DNA of 43,344 bases from Conidiobolus incongruus B7586 (Eukaryota > Entomophthoromycota > Entomophthoromycetes > Entomophthorales > Conidiobolaceae), in NCBI GenBank assembly GCA_000697335.1, contig JNEM01008146.1, positions 1-43,344 on the forward strand, given 5' to 3'. The position numbers and the translations under genes were made by a program. Numbering within the stretch: the first letter of the stretch is position 1; each line of letters opens with the position of its first letter. The notes under the pieces are model-generated. The model searched no databases. It was given only the letters and a program-made list of their open reading frames with translations, and had not been told where the DNA came from. Positions 9,935-21,677 of the stretch are shown in pieces.

Positions 9935-11808
9935 TTACATTCCCATTGAAAATTGTCTAGAATATTGCATTGGTTTAACAGGTGGGTGAGGCTAAATAAA
10001 ACATTAGTAAATAAAGTTAATAAAAAATATATATTAATACTTACCACAGCGTCAAATTTGAAGTACTTAACATTGAGATCGGGAGTAATATGGATGTAAG
10101 CACCTTTGTTACCCACGGAGTCACAGTAATTAGGAGCTGAAAATACTGTGACACATTTGCCGTCGTGATCGATAGTATAACCTTCGTCCTTAACTTCATG
10201 GCTTCGAATGATCATCTTAAGTCCATTCAAGTCACAAAATGCTTTGGTGACGTCGGGACCGAATTGAACACCAACTCCTCGCTTGTTCCTAGCACGTCCT
10301 AATTCGGGTTGAGGGTCTGACCACAATAACTCACACATGAGACTCTCGGAGGGAGGTTGGCAAAATCTGTTGATGCTTCGGATGTCTTTAAGTGTTACAC
10401 CATCTTTGGAGAATAAACCACCGTGAATGACAAGAATCTTCTCTTGAATCAAATGGGCTAAGGGAAGAGCATCGAATGTTTCAGAAAATAAGTTGAATAA
10501 CATCTCATTGAACTTGGCTTTAACTTCTCCTTCAAAACCATATACTTTGTTCATATCGTTAGTTTCATGATTACCACGGTTGAGGAAGAAGGAGTTGGGA
10601 TAGAGCCATTTATAAGCGAGAAGTGTGAATATAACTTCTACGGAGAAGGAGCCACGATCGACAAAGTCTCCGTTAAAGAGGTACATATTCGTTGTGCTAG
10701 GTTTACCGTTGAGTTCAAAGATATTAAGCAAGTCATAATATTGACCTATTAAGGGTTAAGTTTAATATTTAGAATTTATTTGATGTAATATTTGTAAATA
10801 TTTACCATGAACATCACCACAAACAGTAATTTTGGAACCTTCAGGAATTTGAATATCGACCAAAGACTCCATCTTTGTGAACATGTCTTTACAAGCTAAC
10901 ACAATCTAAAAAGAGATTTGAATATTTGAAGGTATTTAATTGAATGATATGAAATTACTTGATAGGCGATTTTACGATGAATTTTCTTTTGATTCTTGAA
11001 TCTTTCAACAAGATCATCTACAAACTTTTCAGTAATTCCAACTTCGGGATCAATTAATTCACCATCATAAGTAGGTTCAATTTCTAATAATGTATATGTA
11101 TTAATAAAATAATATTTTTATTATGAAATATGATATTACCTATAGAATTAATGTCTAAAGAATCTGCAACAGATCTTTTATCTTGATCAGTCTAATTTTA
11201 AAAAAAGAATCAATTATACTATAAAATGAACTAAAGTTTAAATTACTTGAATAGCTTGTTCAAATAAAATTCTCTTATATAATTTTTCACACTCTATTAA
11301 CTTTGTTTTGGCAACTGCATCATTTGGATTTAATTTATTAACCTAATTATTGATTTTAGTTATATATATTACCAATTTTATTATATTATTTACAATTCTG
11401 AAATCTCTTAAACTCTCTTTGACGTGATAAAGTGCTAAATTAGCTGTAGCTCTACGATAATAAGCCTAAAATAACTGTGTTCATATTATATATATTAGAA
11501 CAATATATAGGTATCTACCTTAACAAACTTAGAATCTAATTCAATAGCTTTATCAGCGTCTTCAATAGCAGCGCCATAAGCTTCAGTTTTAATATAACAG
11601 AAAGCTCTGTTAGTATAATAGGATGGGACGGTATTATTTAAATCGATCGCTTGTGAGTAAAATTTAATAGCTTCATTATACTTATTTTCTAATATAAATT
11701 TAGTAACTGCGATTTGCTTATGTAAAATTAAATACGTTTAAAGAGCTCGTTAGCTTGGTTTTTTAATTTTTCGGCATTCTCAATATTATTTTGATTTAAT
11801 TCACTCAT
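9935..11808 (-). CDS. PPT1: Serine/threonine protein phosphatase 5 (TPR-PPP)
   Basis: Nine exons on the minus strand: 11808-11736, 11688-11519, 11465-11394, 11342-11247, 11191-11140, 11083-10959, 10905-10806, 10745-10045 and 9991-9935. Phases agree throughout and give 481 aa (family about 500). The N-terminal TPR repeats (about 8-115) include [14 protein letters not shown]; in this family they bind Hsp90 and autoinhibit the enzyme. The PPP catalytic core has all metal and phosphate motifs: GDVHG 226-230, GDFVDRG 255-261, GNHE 287-290, HGG at 337 and RSHE 410-413. The last exon restores the conserved C-terminal tail [18 protein letters not shown]. The first splice was chosen because an acceptor at 11689 gives canonical TPR spacing, whereas a nearer AG at 11707 would leave a 29-nt intron and six extra residues. 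It dephosphorylates Hsp90 co-chaperones and clients in relatives. Confidence 0.95.
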
Positions 11809-12183
11809 CACTTTAATAAATAGTAATTAATTAAATAGATTTAATTATTCAAAAATAATTTTTAATATAAATTTGAGTCATTTTGATTAGATTTTAATCA
11901 TTGATTTTATATTAAGTCAACAAAATTCAAAAAATTTATGGGTTAGACTAATAAGATTTAATACTGAAAATAAAATTTGATTAGATAATTTTATTGAAAA
12001 TTGAATAATAATTTAATCAATAATAAAAAAATATGATTAAAATTAGAGCAACTTGAAAAAAGAATATGAATGATATAAATTAAATTCTACCAAATGAATA
12101 GTAATGAAAGATTAGCTGAATTTTTGCTCGGTTTTTGAATATGAGGTCAGGAGCGCAAATGTTACACACATCTCTTAGTCGAA
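11809..12183. other. Intergenic, PP5 promoter side
   Basis: 375 AT-rich bases between the PP5 start and the 3' end of the wall-protein gene. No TATAAATA octamer is present and nothing else was recognised. Confidence 0.4.
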
Positions 12184-13317
12184 TTACATCAATAATCCAA
12201 CTAAAAATACGGTAACCATGGCCAAGGAGCCTTGGGCAGCTAATTGAAGAGCACCGCTGCTATCTTTGCCTAAAGAACCGTCTTGGGGTTTGGGGTCGGC
12301 GACACCAGCTTTACAACCGGCGGAGCTCTTACCACCCTTGACAGCAGTTTGAATATTCTTCATATTGTCACAATTGAAATCACTGTTTTTGGTTTGGATG
12401 CTCCAAGTGCCTTGAATGGTTTGAATTTTAGGGAGCTTAATGCTTTCCAAATTTCCAGAGAGATCCAAAGCGCCAGAAATAGTCTTCAAGCTAGGGAGGT
12501 CGATGGAAGTGAGTGCAGTGTTATTGGCGACAAGGAAACCACCATTGATGGTTTCCAAATCGGGGATTTCAAGAGACTTAATGTTGGGATTACCGACGAC
12601 ACTCAAAGCACCATTACACTTCTTCAAGTTGGGTAAAGAGAAGTTCTTAGCAGAGTTACCGGCAAAATTGATGAAGTTATTCACGTTAGTAAGAGAACCA
12701 AAATCGACGGAGGTAAGATTGGCAATGGTGCAATTACCACCGATGTCGGTCAACTTGGGGAAACTAGCAGAAAGAGAGGGGTGGTTACCACTGACAAACA
12801 AATATCCAGCCAATTTTTGAAGGCTACCAAGCTCAATTTGGGTCAAGTTTCCGTTACCAGAGAAAGTCAAACGATCAGCAGATTGAATAGAAAGACCAGA
12901 GATACTGGTCATAGCGTTGTTAGTAAAGTCAATGTTTTTGGCGGAGGTGATATTGGTGATTTGAAGCTTATTTAAGTTGGGGTTGTTCCAGAAAACAAGG
13001 TCTTTGACTCTTTGCAATTGGGTCAAATCAAGGACGGTTAATTGGACGTTGTCAGTAACCCTGATGGTTTCAATTTTTTGAACGCTGGGTACACCAAAGG
13101 TAACAAGATTTTGAGTTTTAGTGATGGAAATACTTTCAACTTGACCTAAGTTGGGAAGCTTGACCTCAGTTACATCTTCACCAGAGACAGATAAGGATTT
13201 GGCTTCACTACAACCCTCAAACTTGCCAACATCACCGTTAGATTTGATTTCGATGTTATCACATTGAGCGGTTAAAGAGCCCACTAAAAGAAATAAAGAG
13301 ACTAAAAATTTATTCAT
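12184..13317 (-). CDS. ECM33: Ecm33/Sps2-family GPI-anchored cell-wall protein, 377 aa
   Basis: Single-exon gene. Signal peptide MNKFLVSLFLLVGSLTAQC. Residues about 20-330 form the receptor-L-domain/leucine-rich repeats of the fungal Ecm33-Sps2-Pst1 family, with recurring units such as LPSLKTISGALDLSGNLESI. Cysteines near both ends of the repeat region (C19 and C36; Cys in SDFNCDN and SAGCKAG) likely cap the solenoid. There are several N-glycosylation sequons. The C-terminus has a Ser/Gly omega-site region (GKDSSGALQ) and a hydrophobic tail ending VTVFLVGLLM, the GPI-attachment signal. Relatives act at the plasma membrane and wall in wall integrity. GC content is markedly higher than the neighbours', suggesting high expression. 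A TATAAATA box lies 71 bp upstream. Confidence 0.93.
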   Translation of the reverse strand: MNKFLVSLFLLVGSLTAQCDNIEIKSNGDVGKFEGCSEAKSLSVSGEDVTEVKLPNLGQVESISITKTQNLVTFGVPSVQKIETIRVTDNVQLTVLDLTQLQRVKDLVFWNNPNLNKLQITNITSAKNIDFTNNAMTSISGLSIQSADRLTFSGNGNLTQIELGSLQKLAGYLFVSGNHPSLSASFPKLTDIGGNCTIANLTSVDFGSLTNVNNFINFAGNSAKNFSLPNLKKCNGALSVVGNPNIKSLEIPDLETINGGFLVANNTALTSIDLPSLKTISGALDLSGNLESIKLPKIQTIQGTWSIQTKNSDFNCDNMKNIQTAVKGGKSSAGCKAGVADPKPQDGSLGKDSSGALQLAAQGSLAMVTVFLVGLLM

Positions 13318-13387
13318 ATTGGATTATTCAATAATCGATCAATCAAAAAAACGAATAAAAGTATCAAGTCAAAGGTTCCGTAGAGTG

Positions 13388-13395
13388 TATTTATA
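13388..13395 (-). promoter_or_regulatory. TATA box (TATAAATA) of the Ecm33-like gene
   Basis: Exact TATAAATA, followed by C, on the minus strand, 71 bp before the ATG at 13317. Confidence 0.55.
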
Positions 13396-16300
13396 TGATT
13401 TCATTTAACATTCGACGATAGTGAATTTTTACTCATATGATCACCACTATAGCATCAATTCATGAATCAAGCTAACCAAATCAAATCAAATCAACTTTTA
13501 TTGGATTTTTCTGGAGTGGAATATTACTCAACTCATGAATTATTCACTGTGTTTAAACAAACCCCATTCATTCAGAAATAAGTATAAATACACCAAGACA
13601 CACTAGTTATCAAAGTCCTCTCTAATATTACACTATTCTTATTAATTAACGCCATTAATAACTCTAAATTATTATCAGCATGTAATAGTGAATTTTATTT
13701 GTACTCATTTAAATATATTTTTATAGAAATTTTTATATATTCCTCATAAAAAGTGTAAAATTATCTGTTAGTTTATCCAATCAAAATAATATATTATAAA
13801 CCGGATTTTTCCAATTAGTCTAAAAATCTGAATTTGGAATCAATAGGACAAAAAATATGAAATATTTAATTTGATAAATGTGCCTTTGTGCATTGAACTA
13901 AGGAAGAATTAAGCACATTATCAATATAAACTTAATCAATATCAAGCATTCAATCCGATTGGGTAAGTGAAAATCGAGCAAAATTTAGAATTAAACCAGG
14001 CAATGTTTGATTTTAAAAATTCATGTTCACAATGCTTGATGATAGTATTTTTGCATCATAATAAATAATCCTTGTATCCAATATATGACAAGCTTGAAAT
14101 CACACAAACCCAACAAATATTATCCACCCACCCTAATAATTTAACTTCACTCAGTTCGTAAATAACTGGTCTATCGCTAACTATAATTTACTAACTCAAG
14201 TCATTTTAACTTTATTATCTCCCCCATACTTACTAAATGATATTATCTATCCATTACATTATTAACCTAAATCACCAAGAAATTTACTCTCCATTAACTT
14301 TCAAATCTTTGACACTCTACTTAATTAATTTAGTGCCAAAAAACGCAATTTCAAATACTCCCAAACCCATTCCAAAAATTTTTAAATAAAAGGTGAAATG
14401 CTTGAATTTTCTCTCTCTTTGTGTTAATATACTGCAAAAATTCAGTCGAATTTGTGAGAATTGAAATGTAACTGCTATATCTATAAAACAGGTTCATTAA
14501 TTTAGCTAGGAGAAAAGTTTGTTAATAGTGATTGTTAGTCTTTCATTGATTAAATTATTTTACGTTTAAATTGTTAATTGATGATTTTTATCAAAAATTT
14601 TTACCAAATTGATGCAGTATGGTATAAACGCAGTGGATTAACCTATTTGGCATATTCTATAGTTTGATTAATTAGTTTTATTGGTATAAAGATTAAATTA
14701 TTTTGATCGTAAAAATTCGAAATTATTTTTAAAATTTAATAGTAAGCTAATAATAAATGTTATCATAATAATAGTAGTTGAAACTGTTCAAGTTTACCAT
14801 TTAAATTAATCAAAATTTGATCAGTCTTTAATGAAATATAAATTAAAATATAATCAAAAATTATAAACAAATGTGCTCATATAATGGATTTTAAATATTT
14901 CAAAATTGGCTAGTTATATAATTTACCTACTGCTTACTGAAGCAACTGAATGATAATTTTGAAACTTTATAATCTTAGTAATTATTTGGTATTTGGCTAT
15001 AGAATTTTTTCAAATATTGGATAATAAACAACTTTTGAGTTATTATGATATAATTATTGATATATGAACTACTGAATTGTTTATATTTTTTGAATGAAAA
15101 TAAATAAACTGCAACAGTTTACCAAGGCTTTAGCATGAGTTATCATTTAAAATTGTAAGCAATTCTGTATAATTAATTTTTCAGCGTTGAATTGAGAAAA
15201 TAATTTCAGATATATGATTTTTTATCAGTATATACATTGAACCTAATATATTTAAGTAATACATAATATATAATAAACAGATTGAAAATCAAAAATACAA
15301 TTTAGCTAGTTCAAACTTCTGAGAGATAATCTAAAATTTAATGTTTAAAATAATAATTATAATTTACAAAATTGGCATAACTTGTTATATTTTGTATTGA
15401 AACATAGTTCTCTAAATACCAATCAATATAGCTATATCAATGTACTTTTATATTTTGATAATTTAGATATTTCTATATTGATTTAAAGTTTGAATTGAAT
15501 GTTATAATATATTTTTTCAAATGTCTTAAATTAATTTATTTATTATCAATATTTGAAATTTTTAAATTGAACTATATGATATTTATTAAATATAATATTA
15601 CTAGCTAAAAGGAGCAGAATTTAATCATAATTTAAAATATTTAGATTAATACCAATGATAGACTATATCTTAGGAAATATTTATAAACTAATTACTTGTT
15701 AATTGATATAATTGAATGCTTATAGTGTAAGAGTATTGTGATGATTCAACTTTATTAGGTATATAAATAACTAAATTATTCGAAATGAATAATTATAAAT
15801 ATTTTCATCAGGTATAATTTTGTATAAATTTATTATAATAATTTGCTATATAATGCAGAATTATTTATTCATTTTTGAATATTTTGTTTTTATGGTTATT
15901 TCCATTTTTTATCATATTTTTTGTTTATCTAAAATTAAAATTCAATCAGCAAAACATACTTATTATATTATCTTATATACCTAACTCTTAATATTTAATT
16001 TCAAAAATATCTTCTATATTTATTACATAAATTAAATTATAAAAAATATATTAATTAATAACTCAATATTTGGTTATTTTATGTTATTTAATATCAATTC
16101 TTGTACAATAATTGATTTTGATATAATTGATTAAATATTCATTTTATTTAACCATTATAAAACAATGAGGCCACTTTAAATAAATAAATAGTTGTAGAAA
16201 GGTATTTAAATTTTTTTAATAATTATCAATTACATAGCCGAAATTGATATATAAATATATAGGTTATTTCTTGTATATTTTAATATCTAAATTTTCCTAG

Positions 16301-16510
16301 CTTGTAAGTGTTTATTAGGTTCATATATTGTATATCACTTGAACAATTACTTATAATCCTTTGATTCAGTATTCTACCTTTGAAATGTTCAATTAATTAA
16401 TTACACATATTATATATGTTTATATCATATATTGGTACTTGAAATTGTGAATTGATTTTTAAAATTAGTTATGACCAATTTCAAATTGGAGATTGATTAA
16501 CTCAAAATAA
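13396..16510. other. 3.1-kb intergenic region
   Basis: The first 1.1 kb (to about 14530) is less AT-rich, with C-rich tracts and a TATAAATA on the plus strand near 13584, but no open frame longer than a few dozen codons. The remainder is AT-rich with no recognised element. Confidence 0.4.
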
Positions 16511-17569
16511 TTAAGCTCTAGTCTTATACCATTTTCTCAATCCAATTGATACAGCACAACCAACAATTAATAAAGTATCCAATATCGTATAAAAGTCTGG
16601 AATTTGGTGAAATATAGTAATTCCAAATATGAAGGCAAACACTACATCCAGATTGCGCATGAGTGATCCCGGACACATGGGTGCGATTTGGAGGCCTGAG
16701 TTTAAGAGACGTTGGCCAGCACATGCTGTGATCCCAATCATGAATAAGATAAAACCGCCATGTTTGAAGCCGACGAAAGCTAATTAATCGAGATTGTATG
16801 CCATAATGAAGGAAAATATAGAACTACAGATGCGCAAGTAATTTGATGTAAAAAATGGATGGATATGCCCAATTTTTGCACTATCAAATAAGCAAACGAT
16901 GCAGTGATTTCCCCAAGAATAGCGGCTGCAATTCACACGGATCTTTTATATGTGTCTTCGGGTGATATGGTTAGATTGGATGTTGGGTCGATATCCACTA
17001 GAAATGATGGTTTACTTAAAAGTGTGACACCAAATAAACAGAGTGCTAGGACTATAAAATCTCAGCCACCAAATGGTTCTTTCAGTAGGATTGCTGCAAA
17101 GATGCCGGTGAACATGGGATCAGTGAAAAATAGTACTAAAATAATTAGAAAATTATTCAGTTTAATATATAACATCGTAATGCTTAGCTGCTGCATCAGC
17201 GAAAGGTAAATAAGTGATTGAATAATAATAGAGAGCAAGTCCCAAACAATCAAAAAACCCACGAAGCCAAAGTCAACCCCTTAAATGTCTAGGACTAAAA
17301 ATCGGAATACCAAAATATACACTCACAATAGCACTAAAAGTAAACTGAAGAATAATTCGTGAGTATACAATTCGAAATGTAGAAAAATAACCACTTCATA
17401 ATTTCACGAACAGATTGTTAATGGAATAGGCTAAGGATGATAGTACCATAAATAGAATACCGTTGATTTCGGTTTTGCGTTCATTATTTCCTGTAATATT
17501 TAAATTCATAGTGTTGATAGATAAGTGATGAGTATATTGAGTTTGAATTAAAATTTCTTGATCTGGCAT
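16511..17569 (-). pseudogene. Decayed EamA/SLC35G-like drug/metabolite transporter, copy A
   Basis: Remnant of a 10-TM transporter gene of the EamA (drug/metabolite transporter) superfamily. Recognisable parts in order: start MPDQEILIQTQ; TM1 GILFMVLSSLAYSINNLFVKL (about 17460-17400); YYYSITYLPFADA; MFTGIFAAILLKEPFGG; AAILGEITASFAYLIVQKLG; and the C-terminal SLMRNLDVVFAFIFGITIF. The frame is broken: TGA after VKL, TGA at RG-stop-LWLRG, TGA after LKEPFGG, TGA after YKRSV, TAA after MAYNLD, and a shift around 17160 where an ancestral intron also seems to lack a donor. Copy B has Trp at the second of these positions, so that stop came from TGG to TGA. Too many breaks for a sequencing error. Substrate unknown. 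Confidence 0.85.
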
Positions 17570-17889
17570 TATTAATGTTAAAATCAATCAGTATTCACAA
17601 TTTTAACTCTATCAAATTAATTTGAAATATTGGTTATGAATTTTTTATGGAGAATGGCTGATATTAAGGTAGTGATCTACCTTTTATGCTGTAGAATATA
17701 TTGATAGATATTTGTCATCAAATTAAATAATGATAAAACCATTAATAAAATCAAGTGATCATTAATTTTTCAATTAAAGATTAAGAAAATGTGTTTAGAT
17801 AAAGTATAATAAATTTTCAGTCTTTTTAAAAAAATGAATGATTAAAAATAGTTTAGAAAAAAATATTTATTCAATCAATTAATATATAT
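17570..17889. other. Spacer between the two transporter relics
   Basis: 320 AT-rich bases. Would have held the promoter of copy A and the 3' UTR of copy B. No signal recognised. Confidence 0.4.
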
Positions 17890-18943
17890 CTAATGTTTAA
17901 ACACGTGCAAAATATTTTTTAACCAAGTAGCCAAAGCACGTCCAACAATCAAGAAAGTTCCCAAAACAGAGTAAATATTGGGAATCTCATTGAATATCGT
18001 AATACTATAAATAAAAGCAAATATGACTTCTACATTTCTCATCAAATTACCAGAATCTGCGGGTGGTGATTGAAGTTCTAAGTTTAGGAGATATTGACCA
18101 GTGCATGCAATAATTCTAAGTACTAGAAGAATTAGGATACTTTGGCTTAGATGAACTGGAACGAATTGGTGTTGAATGTATGCCATTATGAATGAAAATA
18201 GACTGCTTGATAATCCAAAATATATTACATGTACTAATATATGGGCATTTCTACCTAATTCACGAAATATAACATATGCTAAAGCAGATAGGATTGCATC
18301 TATCAGTACTGCTAAAGATCCTGAATCGCGATTCCAATTTTGATCAATTGATCTATTAAGTGTGATTGGTGTGCTAGCATTCAATAAAAATGAAGGTTTA
18401 CTGCATAGTACCACTTAATATACATAGAAACTAAGTAATAAAGTCCAATTTACTAAATTTTTCGCCTAGCAATATAGCTACAAAAATACTTGTAAACATT
18501 GGGCCTATAAAGAAGATTACTACCATATTGAATTAATAATTAGTAAGACAAGGCTAATGAAGATAATTTATCTATAGCATATGCCATGGGTAACAAAGTC
18601 AATGAAATGTAAAACAAAGCATTCACCGAACTTCCTAACAAACATTTCAGCTACAGCCATCCCCATAATTGTCTAGGTTCAAAAGATATCAATACCCAAC
18701 TAATAACTCTACAGTATACCAAGTGCTAGTTGGAATGAACTTTTGGAGAAGATGAATTGAAGTGCTGGAAAGTAGGCACTACCAAATTTGTCGAATAATC
18801 CGCTGATGGAGAATGCTAATGCTAATAATGCCATGTATAGAAGATCTCATGTATATTTGGTATTGTAGTTGGGTTGGATATTTGATACTTGAGTAACTAG
18901 TGTTTGTGTCGAATGTTTCAATTAGGGATCCCTGATCTGGTAT
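17890..18943 (-). pseudogene. Decayed EamA/SLC35G-like drug/metabolite transporter, copy B
   Basis: Tandem paralogue of copy A in the same orientation. The C-terminal 174 codons (18414-17890) are still open and include DAILSALAYVIFRELG and NLMRNVEVIFAFIYSITIF. The N-terminal half is broken. The aligned start codon reads ATA instead of ATG (18943). A TAG replaces the Trp that copy A still has in LWLRG (copy B: WGWL-stop-LK), and there are further stops and frame changes around 18430-18720. YMALLALAFSISGLFDKF (TM1) and VIFFIGPMFTSIFVAILLGEKF are clear in separate frames. The ancestral phase-1 intron before VIFF is at the same place in both copies. The proteins are only moderately similar, so the duplication is old. 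The open 3' part could be mistaken for a gene. Confidence 0.8.
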
Positions 18944-19366
18944 ATTGACAAATTAATGCATGTTATATTGATTTAATAATTTAATACTATCTCATCAATC
19001 AATGGCACAAATTCTTTGATTAATTTCAAAATTGGACTTATCAGTATTTATATCATTAATTTTTAAATATTGGATCCACGTATCATTTAAATAATAACCA
19101 CATGATAATCTCTGAACCAAATTATGTCAAAATTATATTACCATTGATTATATTCATTTTATAAGTTCAATTCTTATATAGATCATTAATTAATTTGATA
19201 ATCATTATCTAGAACGTTTAAGTTGATATATTCATCTCAATAAATCGAATCTGAAATATTTCTAACAAATTAATAATTATATAGGATGAAAAAAATATTT
19301 ATATTATCTAATAAATTAATCTATTTATAAGTTCATACTAATATCAATTTTAAAATTACTACACAA
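18944..19366. other. AT-rich intergenic
   Basis: 423 bases 3' of the Esf2 gene and 5' of transporter relic B. Nothing recognised. Confidence 0.4.
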
Positions 19367-20449
19367 TTATGAGAACATTCTACTCAATACATTGTCCATA
19401 TCCCCATCCGAACTCTTGGGTTCTTTTGATTTACCCTCTTTGACACCCTTGCTCTGCATCTTCAATTTATGTTTAATCTTCTTGATTTGACGATTACTCA
19501 ATTCACTCTCTTGTACTTCACGTTGATCGAATTCTCGCTTGAATTTTTGTTTGGGATCATCTTCAGTGGTGATACCTTGTTCTTTGCGTTTCTTCTCAAA
19601 ATGTTGAATACGATTAGCTAGTTCTACCTTGTCGCTATATTGGCTAACTTCTTTACGTCCTTGTTGAATTTCGAAAGTTAGGAGTTGGTTACGAGCCGCT
19701 TTGTCATAATCTAAAATTATATAGATTAATATGTATCAGTATAGTATAATTATAATACAATTACCCATTCTTTCAGTTAAGTGGTGCCATTTAAATTTTG
19801 GTAAATACTTTAAATTCCATAAATCTTCGTGATGAAAACTACGTTTTTTGGGATCTATTGATAATTATATAAGATAATGAATATATATTAGATATTAAAC
19901 TCACTTACTCATAGGTGTAGTATTCAAAAAAGCGGCAAAAGCTTTAGCTTTCTTCTTATCTTCAAACTCTACCCAACCTTCCGTAAACCTTCTATCGCTA
20001 CCACCACCAGTAGCCTTCCTGCGATTCTTACTGTGTATATCTTCAGGTGCCAAATAAATACGGCCGATTTTAGCGCCCCTCTCCTCCAAGAGGGATCTTA
20101 ATTTGGAGGGCTTTAATCTTGGAGGAATGCGACTAATGTACACAACACCGGATTTGGCTATTTTTTGGTTGTAAGCTTCTAAATCTTTGATTTGGTTCTT
20201 TTTGGATTTTTTGGATCGGGATTTTCCTTGGGTTTCTTCTGTTATTTCGTCTGATCTATCAACGTTTTCATTATCTTCTTCTTTTTCTTTTTCTACTTCA
20301 TTATCAGAATTATGTTCATTTTCTTCTTGATTTTGGTCATGTTCTTTATCTAATTTTGGTTGTTGAACATTATCATCTTCATCATCCCATCCCGAGACGT
20401 CAAATCGACTATCGTCATTAATTACTTGTAATGAATTCTTTTTAACCAT
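19367..20449 (-). CDS. ESF2: Esf2/ABT1-type pre-rRNA processing factor, 324 aa
   Basis: Three exons: 20449-19909, 19854-19765 and 19710-19367, with 54-nt introns (19908-19855 and 19764-19711) ending in TAG. Residues 1-90 are acidic and Glu/Asp-rich, followed by a Lys-rich stretch ([10 protein letters not shown]), typical of nucleolar proteins. The RRM begins near residue 101 ([21 protein letters not shown]) and continues through [18 protein letters not shown]. The family-specific block after it, [22 protein letters not shown], spans the second exon and the first splice. A basic coiled tail (about 220-310) follows. In yeast, Esf2 stimulates the helicase Dbp8 in the small-subunit processome; the role here is inferred from homology. 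Start taken at the first ATG. Confidence 0.94.
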
Positions 20450-21184
20450 TTTTCTATTATTATTATTAGTTATTTTTCTATTTAATTCAAGAAAAATCCA
20501 ACTGTTGAGATAATGAATATAATGGTATCAAAAGTGATGAAATTATGGGATTCAAAATATTTCATTTTTATTCAAATTAATTAAATTTTCAAAAATACTA
20601 TCTTAAGCAAATGTTTTGTTTTAAATAATCAATCTGAATTGAAATCTACATACTTATTATCTTTGCATTGATATCTATATTTGTTATTGTCGCCATCATT
20701 TTATAATCAGGATGTCTCTAGTTTACTTGTTTATAAAAACCTTATTGAGTTTAATCAAACTTTGGTTATTTACAAAATTTGGAATTTCATAATAAATGAT
20801 ACAAATTTTAAATTCATTCAATATATAATATTATAAACTTTTGTTTATATAAATTAAGAAATCAAATTTAATTTTTTCTATTGATATCAAAAAGAATTAT
20901 TTTGAAGATATAATACAAATGTAGTAAAATAAGAAAATAATTATATCCAGTTATTATAAGATTTTTTTGAATCTAGTATCTTTAATAATATGCGAATTAT
21001 AATTTATTGTTAGAAAATTTATTATATAATAAAACTTTGATTTATTGTTAATTGTTTTACATTGCTTTGAAACTTGCATTCATATCAATATCTATTAAAT
21101 AATTGTTTAGGATATTGAAAATTTAGAGAATAGAATATAATTTATTCAAAATATAATATAAAAGAGATTAACTAATAACAAAAT
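20450..21184. other. AT-rich intergenic
   Basis: 735 bases between the Esf2 start and the 3' end of the heat shock gene. No gene, tRNA or repeat recognised. Confidence 0.4.
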
Positions 21185-21616
21185 TTAAGGAAACTGAGTC
21201 TTAAGAATGGTAATAGTCAACAGCCCATTCTTCAACTCAACTTTTTGATCTTGGGTATTAGCATAAGGAGAAAATGAGATCTTTCTTTCAAACTTATAAA
21301 TAGGTCTTTCATCAATCAACACCTGATACCCTTCATAGCTAGGATCTCTCTTGATATCACCGCTTACAATCACTTCATTATTGGACTGAAAATCTAAATT
21401 TATTTCTTCCAATCCGATGCCTACAATTTCTAATTCGATGACGACCTGATTCAGATTTTCGTACATGTTCATGGAGGGTCCTCCGATGGTGAGATCGCAG
21501 TATTTGGCTATCTTACGATTGAGACTAAAATTTTTGCAGCTGTTGAGTCCAATATGAGGGTTAGGATTAGGGCATCCAGTGGAAATGGGAGTCTTTTCAC
21601 TAATGTTGGCAGACAT
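21185..21616 (-). CDS. Small heat shock protein (Hsp20/alpha-crystallin), 143 aa
   Basis: Single-exon gene. Residues 1-45 are a divergent N-terminal arm. The alpha-crystallin domain spans about 47-140: PSMNMYENLNQVVIELEIVG (the strand that is usually 'vdiyEt...yvi.aelPG'), NNEVIVSGDIKR, the turn YKFERKISFSP that corresponds to the G-x-F-x-R-x-F/L motif, and KNGLLTITILK, the family's G-V/L-L hallmark. The protein is unusually divergent and has almost no C-terminal extension: the I-x-I/V motif that normally links dimers into oligomers is missing or reduced to the final residues. It probably acts as an ATP-independent holdase, but oligomer state cannot be predicted. A TATAAATA lies 54 bp upstream. 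No convincing heat shock element (alternating GAA/TTC) was seen in the first 250 bp. Confidence 0.85.
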   Translation of the reverse strand: MSANISEKTPISTGCPNPNPHIGLNSCKNFSLNRKIAKYCDLTIGGPSMNMYENLNQVVIELEIVGIGLEEINLDFQSNNEVIVSGDIKRDPSYEGYQVLIDERPIYKFERKISFSPYANTQDQKVELKNGLLTITILKTQFP

Positions 21617-21669
21617 TGTTGTTATTGAATCACTTGTGTTTGTGATGATATTTTACATTACTACAGTTA

Positions 21670-21677
21670 TATTTATA
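21670..21677 (-). promoter_or_regulatory. TATA box (TATAAATA) of the small heat shock gene
   Basis: Exact TATAAATA on the minus strand, 54 bp before the ATG at 21616. Confidence 0.5.

Noticed and set aside
11707-11735. A 29-nt intron in PP5
   Set aside because: The nearer AG gives an inserted LTKFILE before the TPR. The TAG acceptor at 11689 gives normal TPR spacing and a 47-nt intron like the others.
17890-18414. Intact 174-aa membrane protein gene
   Set aside because: It is the surviving open C-terminal half of transporter relic B; the N-terminal half and start codon are broken.
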